This document shows, piece after piece, positions 7,645 through 15,040 of a stretch of 22,005 nucleotides of DNA. The DNA comes from Candidatus Enterousia avistercoris (lineage in GTDB: Bacteria > Pseudomonadota > Alphaproteobacteria > Rs-D84): the NCBI GenBank assembly GCA_017694255.1, contig JADINC010000026.1, positions 1-22,005 of the forward strand, read 5' to 3'. The first letter of the stretch is position 1; the number at the start of each line of letters is the position of its first letter. The translations under genes were made by a program, and so were the position numbers. The notes beneath the pieces were generated by a model. The model saw nothing but the letters and a program-made list of their open reading frames with translations, ran no database searches and was not told the origin of the DNA.

Positions 7645-9033
7645 ATGAATCGTAAATTGCGCACTTGGTTGGTGTTTTTAATTTTTCTGAATGGGTATAT
7701 TAGTTTATCACTGGAACTGGTCGTGTTGCGCCAGTTGTCTTTCTGGGTCGGGTCCAGCGCAGTTATTACCAGTATTATTATGGGGATGTTTCTGGGATTC
7801 ATGTCGCTGGGGTATTTTTTGGGGGAATCAAAAAAAATTGCTGGGAAAAATATCCGTAATATCTTGTGCGCCAGTTTTATTATAATTGCAACGTTGGCAT
7901 TGTTGGCGTCCAGTTTCCCGTTTGTATTGAAATATTTTGTGTGGCTGTACCAGTGGGGCATTACATCCAGTGTTATCCAGACATTTATATATTCTTTTAT
8001 CTTCTTGTCCGTTGGGCCATTTTTATTCGGATTCAACACAACACTGTTGTCGCGATGCCTGCACCGGTATAATACAAACTATACCGGGAACATAATGGCG
8101 TGGGATACAATTGGGTCAGTGTTGGGATCGCTGTTGACAACACTGATTTTAATGCCGTTCGTCGGGGTAAATAACACAGTTATGTTAATCGTTCTGTTGG
8201 CGGCGGTGGCGGCAATAATTACCCGACCAAAATGGTGGACTGTGCTGATTTGCGTCGCAATTATGGTGCCAACATTTATGGTTAATCGTGATTCTGTACA
8301 AAGAAACAAATATGGAATACTGGTCAATAATGCAAATTCAACAATATCCGTGTCGCAGATGGGTGATGCACGTGTGTTGATGATGAACGGACTGCCGATG
8401 TCGGTGTATAATCATAATACAGAATCAATGGCTGATTATATAAATTACGTTAATAATAATTTTATATATACTATGCCGATGAACCGCGCGCGGAATATAC
8501 TGGTTCTGGGGGCGGGCGGATTTACCGCGGGAATAAATGACACATATAATAATTATACTTTTGTCGATATTGAACATACTTTGCGCGATGTGTCAGAAAA
8601 ATATTTCTTAGGCAAAAAACTGACAGATAACAAAAAATTTGTTGTCCAAGATGCCAGTCAATTCTTGAAAAACACAGATGAACAATATGATTTGATATTG
8701 GTTGATGTATATTCTAATTCTTTCCAGGTACCCGAAGGTTTTATAACCGCAGAATTTATGCAACGTTTGAAATCACGCGTGGCACCCAATGGGGTTGTTA
8801 TTATGAACATGATTGTTAGCATGTCTTTTAACGACAAATATACCCAGGTGTTTGATAATACTTTTCATACTGTTTTTCCGCATAATACCCAGCGCCAGGC
8901 GGTTGGATTTGTTAACCCATGGGTTGGCGATGATATAACAAATGTTCTGTATATCTGGTATAATCGCGAAAATGATGGGCGGATATACACCATAAATAAA
9001 ACGCCGGTAATTTACGACCGATATATAAAATAA
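7645..9033 (+). CDS. Membrane-fused spermidine-synthase-like protein
   Basis: A 462-residue protein with two parts. Residues 1-225 hold about six or seven membrane segments (for example WLVFLIFLNGYISLSLELVV, VITSIIMGMFLGFMSLGYFL, VMLIVLLAAVAAII). Residues 235-455 form a Rossmann-type aminopropyl/methyltransferase-like domain. In that domain VLGAGGFTAG replaces the GGGDG loop, VDIEH replaces VE(I/L)D, and LILVDVYSN retains the Asp of the catalytic region but lacks the DPxGP motif of true spermidine synthases. The organisation is that of the fused transporter/spermidine-synthase-like family, whose reaction is mostly unknown. A classical putrescine aminopropyltransferase role is doubtful. ATG with AAGGGGA about 9 bases ahead. 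It ends at a terminator shared with sodB. Confidence 0.8.
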   Translation: MNRKLRTWLVFLIFLNGYISLSLELVVLRQLSFWVGSSAVITSIIMGMFLGFMSLGYFLGESKKIAGKNIRNILCASFIIIATLALLASSFPFVLKYFVWLYQWGITSSVIQTFIYSFIFLSVGPFLFGFNTTLLSRCLHRYNTNYTGNIMAWDTIGSVLGSLLTTLILMPFVGVNNTVMLIVLLAAVAAIITRPKWWTVLICVAIMVPTFMVNRDSVQRNKYGILVNNANSTISVSQMGDARVLMMNGLPMSVYNHNTESMADYINYVNNNFIYTMPMNRARNILVLGAGGFTAGINDTYNNYTFVDIEHTLRDVSEKYFLGKKLTDNKKFVVQDASQFLKNTDEQYDLILVDVYSNSFQVPEGFITAEFMQRLKSRVAPNGVVIMNMIVSMSFNDKYTQVFDNTFHTVFPHNTQRQAVGFVNPWVGDDITNVLYIWYNRENDGRIYTINKTPVIYDRYIK

Positions 9034-9057
9034 AAACACGGGGAAATCCCGTGTTTT
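9033..9057. terminator. Bidirectional terminator between the spermidine-synthase-like gene and sodB
   Basis: The ten-pair stem AAAACACGGG/CCCGTGTTTT has loop GAAAT. T-rich tracts occur on both strands, and it lies between convergent genes. Confidence 0.85.
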
Positions 9058-9077
9058 TATTTTTGGTTTAACTGTAA

Positions 9078-9665
9078 TTATTTTATATTTTCGCATACAA
9101 AATTCCAATTTACCATGTGTTCCAAAAATGTTGCGATAAAATCGGCACGTCTGTTTTGATAATCCAGATAATACGCATGTTCCCATACATCCAGCGCCAT
9201 TACTGGACGCAATCCATGCGCAATCGGGGTATCTGCATTCGCGGTTGTCATAATTTTTAATGCCCCAGACACATCCAGTACAACCCATGCCCAGCCACTG
9301 CCAAACACACTACTGGCCGCCAATTTGAATTCATCGCAGAATTTTTCTGCACCACCAAATGCATGGGCAACATCATCAGGTATCGCCCCGCCACCGTTTG
9401 GTGCCAAACAATGAAAGAAAAAGTCATGGTTAAATACCTGGGCAGCATTATTAAATATCTTTGTCGCATTGTTATCATTTATAGAATTTTTAATAATTTC
9501 AACCAATGACATATCTGCATATTTTGTATTTGCAGATAAATCATTCAGATTATTTATGTATGCGGCCAAATGTTTACCATGATGGCATTTTAATGTATCT
9601 GACGACATGTGCGGTGATAATGCAGATTCATCAAATTGTAATGGAAACTGTGTCAAATTGAACAT
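9078..9665 (-). CDS. sodB: Iron superoxide dismutase
   Basis: Converts superoxide to oxygen and hydrogen peroxide. The 195-residue length matches Fe/Mn-SOD. Metal ligands are in place: His28 (CHHGKH), His80 (FNHDFF), Asp159 and His163 (ALDVWEHAYY). Gln76 in NNAAQVFNH and the GSGWAW segment without the Mn-type Gln point to the iron form. The usual W before NH is Phe here. No signal peptide, so it is cytosolic. ATG preceded by GGGGGA at about 6 bases. It is divergent from the CPHC thioredoxin-fold gene across 147 bp. A possible promoter (TTGTAT-N16-TAATAT on the minus strand) lies in that gap but is weak. Confidence 0.95.
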   Translation of the reverse strand: MFNLTQFPLQFDESALSPHMSSDTLKCHHGKHLAAYINNLNDLSANTKYADMSLVEIIKNSINDNNATKIFNNAAQVFNHDFFFHCLAPNGGGAIPDDVAHAFGGAEKFCDEFKLAASSVFGSGWAWVVLDVSGALKIMTTANADTPIAHGLRPVMALDVWEHAYYLDYQNRRADFIATFLEHMVNWNFVCENIK

Positions 9666-9757
9666 AATTTTCCCCCATTAGTTCTTTTTTATATTTTACA
9701 CGCAAAATATTACATTGTTGTGAAAAAAATACAACAGAAAAAGTTGGCAAAAATGGC

Positions 9758-9786
9758 TTGCGCTGGGGCAATTAGATTTTTATAAT
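9758..9786 (+). promoter_or_regulatory. Promoter of the CPHC protein gene
   Basis: TTGCGC (9758-9763), a 17-base spacer and a perfect TATAAT (9781-9786). The ribosome site AAAGGAGA and the ATG follow within about 27 bases. Confidence 0.7.
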
Positions 9787-9812
9787 CTTGATTAATAAAC
9801 AAAGGAGAAAAT

Positions 9813-10394
9813 ATGAAAAAATTATCGTTTCTTTTCGCGCTGGTCGGTTTGGCGTTTACAGGCGCGGCGTCTGCTGCGGATATAACGTTATACTATTCGC
9901 CGTATTGTCCGCACTGTCATCATGCGCGCGATTTCTTTGTAAACAGAATTGTGTACGAATATCCGGATGTACGCGTTGTCCAGGTAAATGTTATGGATCA
10001 AAAAAATCTGCCACAGTTCCAAGACGTATTGAAAAAATGCAAATATGATAGTGGTGGCGTGCCGGTAATCGTTGTCGGGGACAAATGTTTCCAGGGATAT
10101 GCTGATTTCATGCAACAGGAACTGCGCGATGCCGTAGAAGTAGATATGGATGCAGCCGCCAAAGACAAGGCCGCAGAAAATAAAAAGGCAATGGATACAG
10201 ATCCAGAAAACTTTAAATCTAAACATCCAGATCGCCAAAATGCAATTACTGAATACAACCCTGATGAACAGGTGGCAGAAAACGAAAAAAAAAATGACAG
10301 AACGCATTCAACAATATACTTCTATGCATTGCTAGTCGTGCTGGTTGTGGCATTGGGAATCGTCCTGGTCAGAAAAGATAAAAAGAAAAAATAA
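9813..10394 (+). CDS. Membrane-anchored periplasmic thioredoxin-fold protein with CPHC motif
   Basis: A 193-residue predicted thiol-disulfide oxidoreductase. The signal peptide runs to about residue 21 (TGAASA). The mature domain opens ITLYYSPYCPHCHHARDFF with the redox pair C32-P-H-C35, the dipeptide typical of DsbA, but the short fold (strand, CxxC, helix, GGVPVIVVGDKCFQGY with the cis-Pro) is glutaredoxin/thioredoxin-sized and lacks the DsbA helical insert. Two further Cys occur, in KKCKY and DKCF. An acidic/Lys linker at about 112-162 leads to a C-terminal membrane helix (about 166-186) and a KDKKKK cytoplasmic tail. It should face the periplasm. Oxidase versus reductase or isomerase direction cannot be read from the sequence. 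cvpA follows after 46 bp and may be co-transcribed. Confidence 0.82.
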   Translation: MKKLSFLFALVGLAFTGAASAADITLYYSPYCPHCHHARDFFVNRIVYEYPDVRVVQVNVMDQKNLPQFQDVLKKCKYDSGGVPVIVVGDKCFQGYADFMQQELRDAVEVDMDAAAKDKAAENKKAMDTDPENFKSKHPDRQNAITEYNPDEQVAENEKKNDRTHSTIYFYALLVVLVVALGIVLVRKDKKKK

Positions 10395-10440
10395 TATAAA
10401 ATTAAAATTACTTTATATCTGAAACAAATCAGGGTGTGCC

Positions 10441-11256
10441 ATGTTTGATTTAACAACATTGGATTATATATATGTGGGCGTCATTTTGGCGTCCACATTG
10501 TGGGCCAGTATTCGGGGCGGTGTATATGAAACAGTTGCCACACTGTCGTGGGTTGTTGCAGCGTTTGCGGCACGTTTTGCGTCCCCGTGGCTGGATAAAT
10601 TATTACAGGGATGGTTTGATTTATCAGAATCAACCGTTGGCACATTGGTTGCGTCTTATTTCATCGTATTCTTTGTAATATTGTTGCTAGTTGGATTCTT
10701 GAACCAGCGACTGCGTGAAAAAATCCAGGGCAGTATGATGAAAGTAACCGACCGTACACTGGGTGTTATTTTTGGTATTATACGTGGTATTGTTATTATG
10801 GGTGTCGTGTATTGGTGCGCGTTGTGGTATTATTCTGATGCGCCCCGCCCTGCCCCATGGGTTGAAAATGCACGCACACGTCCAATTATGCAATTAACCG
10901 CGGTTAAATTAGATGAATGGTTCTTTCCAGGACCGGGCAGCAAATTGCTGGCACGCGATATGCGCGGAACCCAGGCCGCCCAAGAAATATTTAATAACTT
11001 GATAAATCCGGCGGTATTGGATGATGATAAAAATAATTCAGATACGGATACAGAAACTGGATATAAATCGTCTGAACGTACCGCGCTGGAAAATCAATTA
11101 TTGCAAATTGAAACGGCCGCGCGCGCCGAAGAACAACGCGCCGCGACAGCGGATGATGCCCAATATGGGAATGCAGATGGTGTGCCAGAAAATGATGACA
11201 CCACGACTGTAGATTCAGTTGATGAAATGATTGAAAATCTGAATCTGGCAGAATAA
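10441..11256 (+). CDS. cvpA: CvpA family inner-membrane protein
   Basis: A 271-residue CvpA (colicin V production) homologue. Four membrane helices lie in the first ~140 residues: LDYIYVGVILASTLWASIRGG, TVATLSWVVAAFAARFAS, VGTLVASYFIVFFVILLLVGF and TLGVIFGIIRGIVIMGVVYW. The family signature RGxxxE (SIRGGVYE) and the DRxLGxxFGxxRG motif (TDRTLGVIFGIIRG) are clear. The C-terminal ~80 residues are acidic, Asp/Asn/Thr/Glu-rich and probably disordered, longer than the E. coli protein. The family is tied to envelope stress and purF expression in other bacteria, but the molecular function is unsettled. ATG with CAGGGTG ahead; the gene ends at a strong terminator. Confidence 0.9.
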   Translation: MFDLTTLDYIYVGVILASTLWASIRGGVYETVATLSWVVAAFAARFASPWLDKLLQGWFDLSESTVGTLVASYFIVFFVILLLVGFLNQRLREKIQGSMMKVTDRTLGVIFGIIRGIVIMGVVYWCALWYYSDAPRPAPWVENARTRPIMQLTAVKLDEWFFPGPGSKLLARDMRGTQAAQEIFNNLINPAVLDDDKNNSDTDTETGYKSSERTALENQLLQIETAARAEEQRAATADDAQYGNADGVPENDDTTTVDSVDEMIENLNLAE

Positions 11257-11285
11257 AATTCTTTGGCCGACTTGTTTTGTTGTTC

Positions 11286-11314
11286 AACCCCGTTGCATTG
11301 CAATGGGGTTTTGT
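11286..11314 (+). terminator. Terminator of cvpA
   Basis: An 11-pair stem with a single G-U wobble (11286-11296 with 11300-11310, loop ATT) is followed by TT then G. The T-run is short but the stem is stable. Confidence 0.7.
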
Positions 11315-11373
11315 TCCTGGTGATTTTTTTATTTCATGCTGGCAAAATATTTATAAAAACCCAGGGGGCATTT

Positions 11374-12108
11374 ATGAAAAAATCTGTATTTTATATATTG
11401 GCAATATTCATGGCGCCGTGCGCCAGTATGGCGGCAAATGACGCACGCGGAATAAACCCGGCGGATAATTTAACAAAAATAGAGCTGTTGCCACAATTAC
11501 GTGCGGTGGATGATTCGTCTGTATCGTCGCTGACACTGAAATTCGATCGGGCTATTCGCAAAGTATTCGGCGTTAACGCAGAATTACCATTGGTGCGATA
11601 CAGTGGATATGGCCATGCAGAAAACGGTATCGGTGATTTAACATTGCGCGGACGCGCCCAACACACATGGGGACGCCATACGTTAATTGGCGCCACAGAA
11701 TTTATTTTACCAACTGCAACCGAAGATACCCTGGGGGTTCAGCAATATACTTTTGATCCGATACTGGGGTATGTATATTCATTTGGTCATAATATATTTG
11801 GTGCGTTGGTCGCAAAACAATTTATTTCACTGCATAATACAGCCCCAGATTTTGCCCCAGATATGAACCAAGGCCAATACAGAATCTTGCTGGGGTACGC
11901 ATCAAATAATGGATGGTGGGTTTTGGCAGATCCCCAGGTATGGGTGAACTATGAATCAGGACGGCAAGAATTCTTGGCAGAAATAGAACTGGGGACCATG
12001 CTGAACAAAACGACTGGCGCATGGATACGCGCAGGACACAGACTGGGCGGGAATTGGGAACGTGCCGATTGGACGATACTGATGGGTATACGTTTCATGA
12101 AATTTTAA
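11374..12108 (+). CDS. Exported beta-barrel protein (phenol-degradation MetA-like type)
   Basis: A 244-residue protein. The signal peptide MKKSVFYILAIFMAPCASMA is followed by mature sequence from about residue 21. Strands such as HTLIGATEFILPT, FDPILGYVYSFG, YRILLGYASNNGWWVLADPQVWVNY and GAWIRAGHRLGG, and the terminus ILMGIRFMKF, indicate a beta barrel. The GIGDLTLRGRAQ segment resembles the barrel family loosely named MetA-pathway of phenol degradation. That name does not imply an actual phenol role. The frame is open upstream to 11263, but that part overlaps the cvpA terminator; the ATG at 11374 has CAGGGGG ahead and starts the signal peptide. A small membrane-protein gene follows after 32 bp, probably in one transcript. 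Confidence 0.8.
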   Translation: MKKSVFYILAIFMAPCASMAANDARGINPADNLTKIELLPQLRAVDDSSVSSLTLKFDRAIRKVFGVNAELPLVRYSGYGHAENGIGDLTLRGRAQHTWGRHTLIGATEFILPTATEDTLGVQQYTFDPILGYVYSFGHNIFGALVAKQFISLHNTAPDFAPDMNQGQYRILLGYASNNGWWVLADPQVWVNYESGRQEFLAEIELGTMLNKTTGAWIRAGHRLGGNWERADWTILMGIRFMKF

Positions 12109-12140
12109 TACACTAAAAAACAACCAAGGGAGAGAGAAAC

Positions 12141-12656
12141 ATGTTTTTAAAATATAAAATTGGCCTGACTATTTTTTCACTGTATGAAATTATTGCAGTT
12201 TTATTACTACACTGTCCACGAACATGCGATGCTATGTTTGGCACAGCATTTTGTGATGACCACGTATTTAAATACTTTATTGTATGCATAGCGGTGCCGT
12301 TGTTAGTATTTTTAATTGTTATGTGGATTATGGAAATAATTCACGGTGTGCGACGTCGGCGATCTTTGTTATACAAGGCAAAGCATGCTGTAAAAAACAT
12401 GGCGTTTAATATCAAAAATAAAATATCTGAATCTGTATCTGCGCGCGATGTTGAAAAAATAATATCAGGTGCGGTATTGGTTGGATTAAAAAAATATTCT
12501 GACCGGAATCCCAGTGCGCGCCGTTTGCTGGACGAAATTGGCGGTTCAATGGACCTGGACGAATATACAGATATCGCATACCCAGACCACGATGTAATTG
12601 ATGAAAAACCAATGCAACGTGCGACACGGGCCAAACAAACCAAAAAGAAAAAATAG
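12141..12656 (+). CDS. Small membrane protein with two helices and charged tail
   Basis: A 171-residue protein I do not recognise. Membrane segments lie at about 7-25 (IGLTIFSLYEIIAVLLLHC) and 44-66 (YFIVCIAVPLLVFLIVMWIMEII). The short periplasmic loop holds two Cys (C30, C38) besides C25, perhaps disulfide-capable. A basic patch (RRRRS) follows, then a roughly 100-residue helical cytoplasmic domain ending in Lys/Arg repeats (KQTKKKK). ATG with AAGGGAGAG about 9 bases ahead. It lies 32 bp behind the barrel gene, which suggests co-transcription, and ends at a strong terminator. Positive-inside charge supports an inner-membrane location. Confidence 0.72.
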   Translation: MFLKYKIGLTIFSLYEIIAVLLLHCPRTCDAMFGTAFCDDHVFKYFIVCIAVPLLVFLIVMWIMEIIHGVRRRRSLLYKAKHAVKNMAFNIKNKISESVSARDVEKIISGAVLVGLKKYSDRNPSARRLLDEIGGSMDLDEYTDIAYPDHDVIDEKPMQRATRAKQTKKKK

Positions 12657-12661
12657 TAATC

Positions 12662-12686
12662 ATCCCGCCAAACGGCGGGATTTTTT
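12662..12686 (+). terminator. Strong intrinsic terminator
   Basis: The eight-pair stem ATCCCGCC/GGCGGGAT, with loop AAAC, is followed by a run of T residues. It ends the barrel/membrane-protein unit. Confidence 0.88.
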
Positions 12687-12710
12687 ATTGTTGCGCGCGA
12701 TAAAAATCCT

Positions 12711-12739
12711 TTGATTTAACAAACAACCCAGACTATAAT
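12711..12739 (+). promoter_or_regulatory. Strong promoter ahead of structured RNA and the opgB-like/dgkA unit
   Basis: TTGATT (12711-12716), a 17-base spacer and a perfect TATAAT (12734-12739). The expected start is near 12745-12747, directly at the first base of a 9-bp hairpin. Confidence 0.75.
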
Positions 12740-12745
12740 CTGGGG

Positions 12746-12945
12746 TGAATCAGTGGGGACACTGGTTCGGGGCTGTAGTAAGCCTGCTTCATCCGGTGCG
12801 ATAACGCATCGTAAAACTATCCCTGACTGGAAAAGTCGGGGGGCTGTTCGTTATACAACAGGGCTCGCCCGAAAGCGACAGAATCAATGATGAAGTGATT
12901 TACTAACTCCCCGACCGCCTGTGTCTTGTACTGGGCGGTTTATTT
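12746..12945 (+). ncRNA. Unclassified structured RNA or long 5' leader
   Basis: About 200 nt without a credible reading frame but dense in hairpins. H1: 12747-12755 with 12760-12768 (9 pairs, GGGA loop). H2: 12794-12800 with 12805-12811 (7 pairs, ATAA loop). H3: 12821-12828 with 12834-12841 (8 pairs, GGAAA loop). H4: 12844-12848 with 12857-12861. H5: 12865-12868 with 12875-12878. H6: 12882-12886 with 12896-12900. The 3' arm of H3 can instead pair over nine positions with 12907-12915, which overlaps the left arm of the final terminator-like hairpin. That is the logic of an attenuator or riboswitch. It could equally be a free-standing small RNA. I do not recognise its class: it lacks the SRP GGAA core, the tmRNA tag and tRNA-like ends, and the RNase P conserved regions. 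Confidence 0.6.
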
Positions 12946-12946
12946 C
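12914..12946 (+). terminator. Weak terminator or attenuator before the opgB-like gene
   Basis: ACCGCCT/GGGCGGT (12914-12920 with 12933-12939) has a 12-base loop and is followed by TTATTT. The interrupted T-run suggests partial read-through into the gene starting at 12964. Confidence 0.5.
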
Positions 12947-12963
12947 TGTTCAGGGGATTAGAT

Positions 12964-14379
12964 ATGAAAATAAAATTTAATAAAAATTATCTGATACTGT
13001 TTGTGGTATTACTGTTTATTTTACTGGTGGAATGCGCAATCAAATGGACTTTTAACCAATTTGGTCGTGTAAATATGGACGAAGTTTTATTGGTTATAAA
13101 CTCTGGCCCGGGTGGTATGGATATGGGACTGGTGTGGTCTTTTGTAAAAAAGGTCGTTATGCGTGCATTTGGTTGGGCCACCGCGTTAACTATTTTATGC
13201 GCTGTATTCAAACGCTATAAAATTGTAACATGGGCATCGGTTATTGCGGTATCAGGTGTGTTTTTATACCGCCTGGTCAGTTGCAATATACAAATGGGCA
13301 GCTTTTTTAATTTTAAAAAATCAAATTTTTACCAAGAACACTATATTGACCCAAACACAGCAAAAATATCGTTCCCAGAAAAAAGAAACATCGTTGTAAT
13401 TGCACTGGAAAGTATGGAAAAAATCTATGCAGATGAAAAACTGTTTGGTGTGGGTGGCATAATACCGAACATTACAAAAATGGAACAAGAACATTTTTCA
13501 TTTGAAAATTATAACTCTTTATCAGGACTCAGCCATACTATCGCGGCAATTACTGGATTCACAACGGGTCTGCCGTTATTCTATACCAGTTATAGAAACA
13601 TTGAAAAAATGCGTGGTGCCAGTGGTATCGGCACTATATTTAAAAATAACGGATATCAAACATGGGCTATATTCCCTGCGAATGGTGGTTTTTCCAAGAA
13701 ATCTAACTTTCTGGCCCGCATGGGATTTGACAGAATATATGATGGTCACGAACTGCGTGATATGTTGGACTATGAACTGGATGTCGCGCCATTCCAGGGC
13801 GTAGATGACTATACTTTATTTGAATTGTCTAAACCAATAATCACAAACATTATAAAATCAGACCAGCCATATTTTATATTTATGGAAACAATAAACACGC
13901 ACTGCGAAGGATACTTTACCGACGCATGTCGCAAAATGGGCTTTGCCCAAGAAACAATGGAAGATATCGCAAAGTGCGACGATAAAATCATATACGATTT
14001 TGTCCAATGGATGCGCCAGGCCGACCCCAGTGCAGTTATAATTTTACTGAACGACCATCCGCAACACAGTGGGGAAATTATGAAAAAATTATCCCGGATA
14101 AAAAACAGACCACTGGCAAACGTGTTCATAAATACAAATATTTTTGATGGCGCAAATATGGCACGTCCAGTCGCGGCATTTGATTTCTTTCCGACAATTA
14201 TTGAATCTGCGGGTGGCGAAATCCACGGGTGCAGATTGGGACTGGGGACATCACTGTCGGCACGTTGCAGTGCAAATAAAACACTGCGTGAACAATATGG
14301 CGATGCACCACTGGAAAAATTAATGGAACAGCGCAACGATTTGTACTATAAACTGGCATCAGGGGTTGATAAAAAATGA
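12964..14379 (+). CDS. OpgB/MdoB-like phosphoglycerol transferase (LtaS superfamily)
   Basis: A 471-residue inner-membrane enzyme predicted to move phosphoglycerol from phosphatidylglycerol to a periplasmic acceptor (glucan or other glycan), releasing diacylglycerol. Membrane helices lie at about 9-28, 63-82 and 87-106, with a periplasmic alkaline-phosphatase-fold domain from about 140. Motifs paralleling MdoB: VVIALESMEKIY (E149 metal site), SGLSHTIAAITG with T192 as likely nucleophile, METINTHCEGY with H313, and LLNDHPQH with D364/H365 as metal ligands. It lacks the CxPSR motif of arylsulfatases. It is shorter than E. coli MdoB (about 760 residues) and lacks its long C-terminal part. ATG with AGGGGA ahead; the stop overlaps dgkA by 4 bp. 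The acceptor is unknown, as no glucan synthase is in view. Confidence 0.83.
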   Translation: MKIKFNKNYLILFVVLLFILLVECAIKWTFNQFGRVNMDEVLLVINSGPGGMDMGLVWSFVKKVVMRAFGWATALTILCAVFKRYKIVTWASVIAVSGVFLYRLVSCNIQMGSFFNFKKSNFYQEHYIDPNTAKISFPEKRNIVVIALESMEKIYADEKLFGVGGIIPNITKMEQEHFSFENYNSLSGLSHTIAAITGFTTGLPLFYTSYRNIEKMRGASGIGTIFKNNGYQTWAIFPANGGFSKKSNFLARMGFDRIYDGHELRDMLDYELDVAPFQGVDDYTLFELSKPIITNIIKSDQPYFIFMETINTHCEGYFTDACRKMGFAQETMEDIAKCDDKIIYDFVQWMRQADPSAVIILLNDHPQHSGEIMKKLSRIKNRPLANVFINTNIFDGANMARPVAAFDFFPTIIESAGGEIHGCRLGLGTSLSARCSANKTLREQYGDAPLEKLMEQRNDLYYKLASGVDKK

Positions 14380-14747
14380 ACACACAATATCATGGCGTTC
14401 ACCGCATATTGCGCGCGTTTGTAAATTCGTGGAACGGGTTAAAATCTGCATTCTGTACCCAGGCCGCATTCCGCCAAGATTTATTACTATGCGCGGTTGC
14501 GACGGTGGCATTGATTTTTATACCGGTTGGTATTGGTAATAAAATATTAATGTTCTTTTCATTGTGGCTCATAATTATCGCCGAATTAATCAATACTGCA
14601 ATTGAAACAGTTATCGATAGAATTGGCCCAGAGTATCACGAAATGTCAAAATGCGCCAAAGATATCGGCAGCGCGATTGTTTTAATAACAATTACCGGGG
14701 TCGTATTATTTTGGGCAGCAATAGTATTTATGAATACGCTTTTTTAA
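14376..14747 (+). CDS. dgkA: Diacylglycerol kinase
   Basis: Phosphorylates diacylglycerol to phosphatidic acid in the inner membrane with ATP. The 123 residues match the trimeric bacterial DgkA. Seen: WNGLKSAFCTQAAFRQD (amphipathic helix and Arg/Glu site region), helices VATVALIFIPVG and ILMFFSLWLIIIAELINTAIE, the signature E-x-x-N-T-A-I-E-x-V-I-D-R-I (residues about 70-83), GPEYHEMSKCAKDIGSAIV with catalytic Glu and Lys-Asp, and a third helix at the C-terminus. The start overlaps the stop of the phosphoglycerol transferase gene (ATGA), implying translational coupling. Recycling of diacylglycerol made by that enzyme is the obvious job, as known for MdoB and DgkA in E. coli. Confidence 0.96.
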   Translation: MNTQYHGVHRILRAFVNSWNGLKSAFCTQAAFRQDLLLCAVATVALIFIPVGIGNKILMFFSLWLIIIAELINTAIETVIDRIGPEYHEMSKCAKDIGSAIVLITITGVVLFWAAIVFMNTLF

Positions 14748-14840
14748 TGGGCTTTGGGTGTGCAAATTATGGTCCAAATTTGGTCCAGTGATTTCAAAAA
14801 ACAGCCATTTTTGCGAAAAAGTTATAATGATTAGAGTAAT

Positions 14841-14862
14841 AAAAAATCGCGGTAATCCGCGA
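14841..14862 (-). terminator. Terminator of tRNA-Thr
   Basis: On the minus strand TCGCGG/CCGCGA with loop ATTA is followed by TTTTTT, starting a few bases after the tRNA CCA end. Confidence 0.85.
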
Positions 14863-14867
14863 AAATA

Positions 14868-14943
14868 TGGTGCCGGATGTCGGACTTGAACCAACGACCC
14901 TCTGATTACAAATCAGATGCTCTACCAGCTGAGCTAATCCGGC
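14868..14943 (-). tRNA. tRNA-Thr(UGU)
   Basis: A 76-nt cloverleaf read on the minus strand: acceptor GCCGGAT/ATCCGGC with discriminator A and encoded CCA; D arm GCTC...GAGC; anticodon stem TCTGA/TCAGA with seven-base loop TTTGTAA (anticodon TGT at 14908-14910); T arm GTTGG/CCGAC with TTCAAGT. It decodes ACA and, by wobble, other Thr codons. It is a single-gene unit with its own promoter and terminator. Confidence 0.97.
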
Positions 14944-14953
14944 AATGTGATTT

Positions 14954-14982
14954 ACTATACATTGTCGCGGCGCGAATTTCAA
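14954..14982 (-). promoter_or_regulatory. Promoter of tRNA-Thr
   Basis: On the minus strand TTGAAA (14977-14982), a 17-base spacer and TATAGT (14954-14959). The -10 ends 10 bases before the tRNA 5' end, the same distance as at tRNA-Arg in this window. Confidence 0.7.
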
Positions 14983-15040
14983 GTCAAAAAATTCATAATT
15001 TACTTGCAATATGCGATTTTGTGCGGAAAATATAAATACT

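Noticed and set aside
12746..12945. Identification of the structured RNA as SRP RNA, 6S RNA, tmRNA or RNase P RNA
   Set aside because: The SRP GGAA core, tmRNA tag frame and tRNA-like ends, and RNase P conserved segments are missing. For 6S, the 5' end forms its own hairpin instead of pairing with the 3' end. Resemblance of GGAAAAGTCGG and CGACAGAA to RNase P segments is too short and in the wrong context.
12964..14379. Arylsulfatase function for the alkaline-phosphatase-fold protein
   Set aside because: There is no CxPSR formylglycine motif. The Thr in SHTIAA and the THC/NDHPQH segments match the phosphoglycerol transferase branch.
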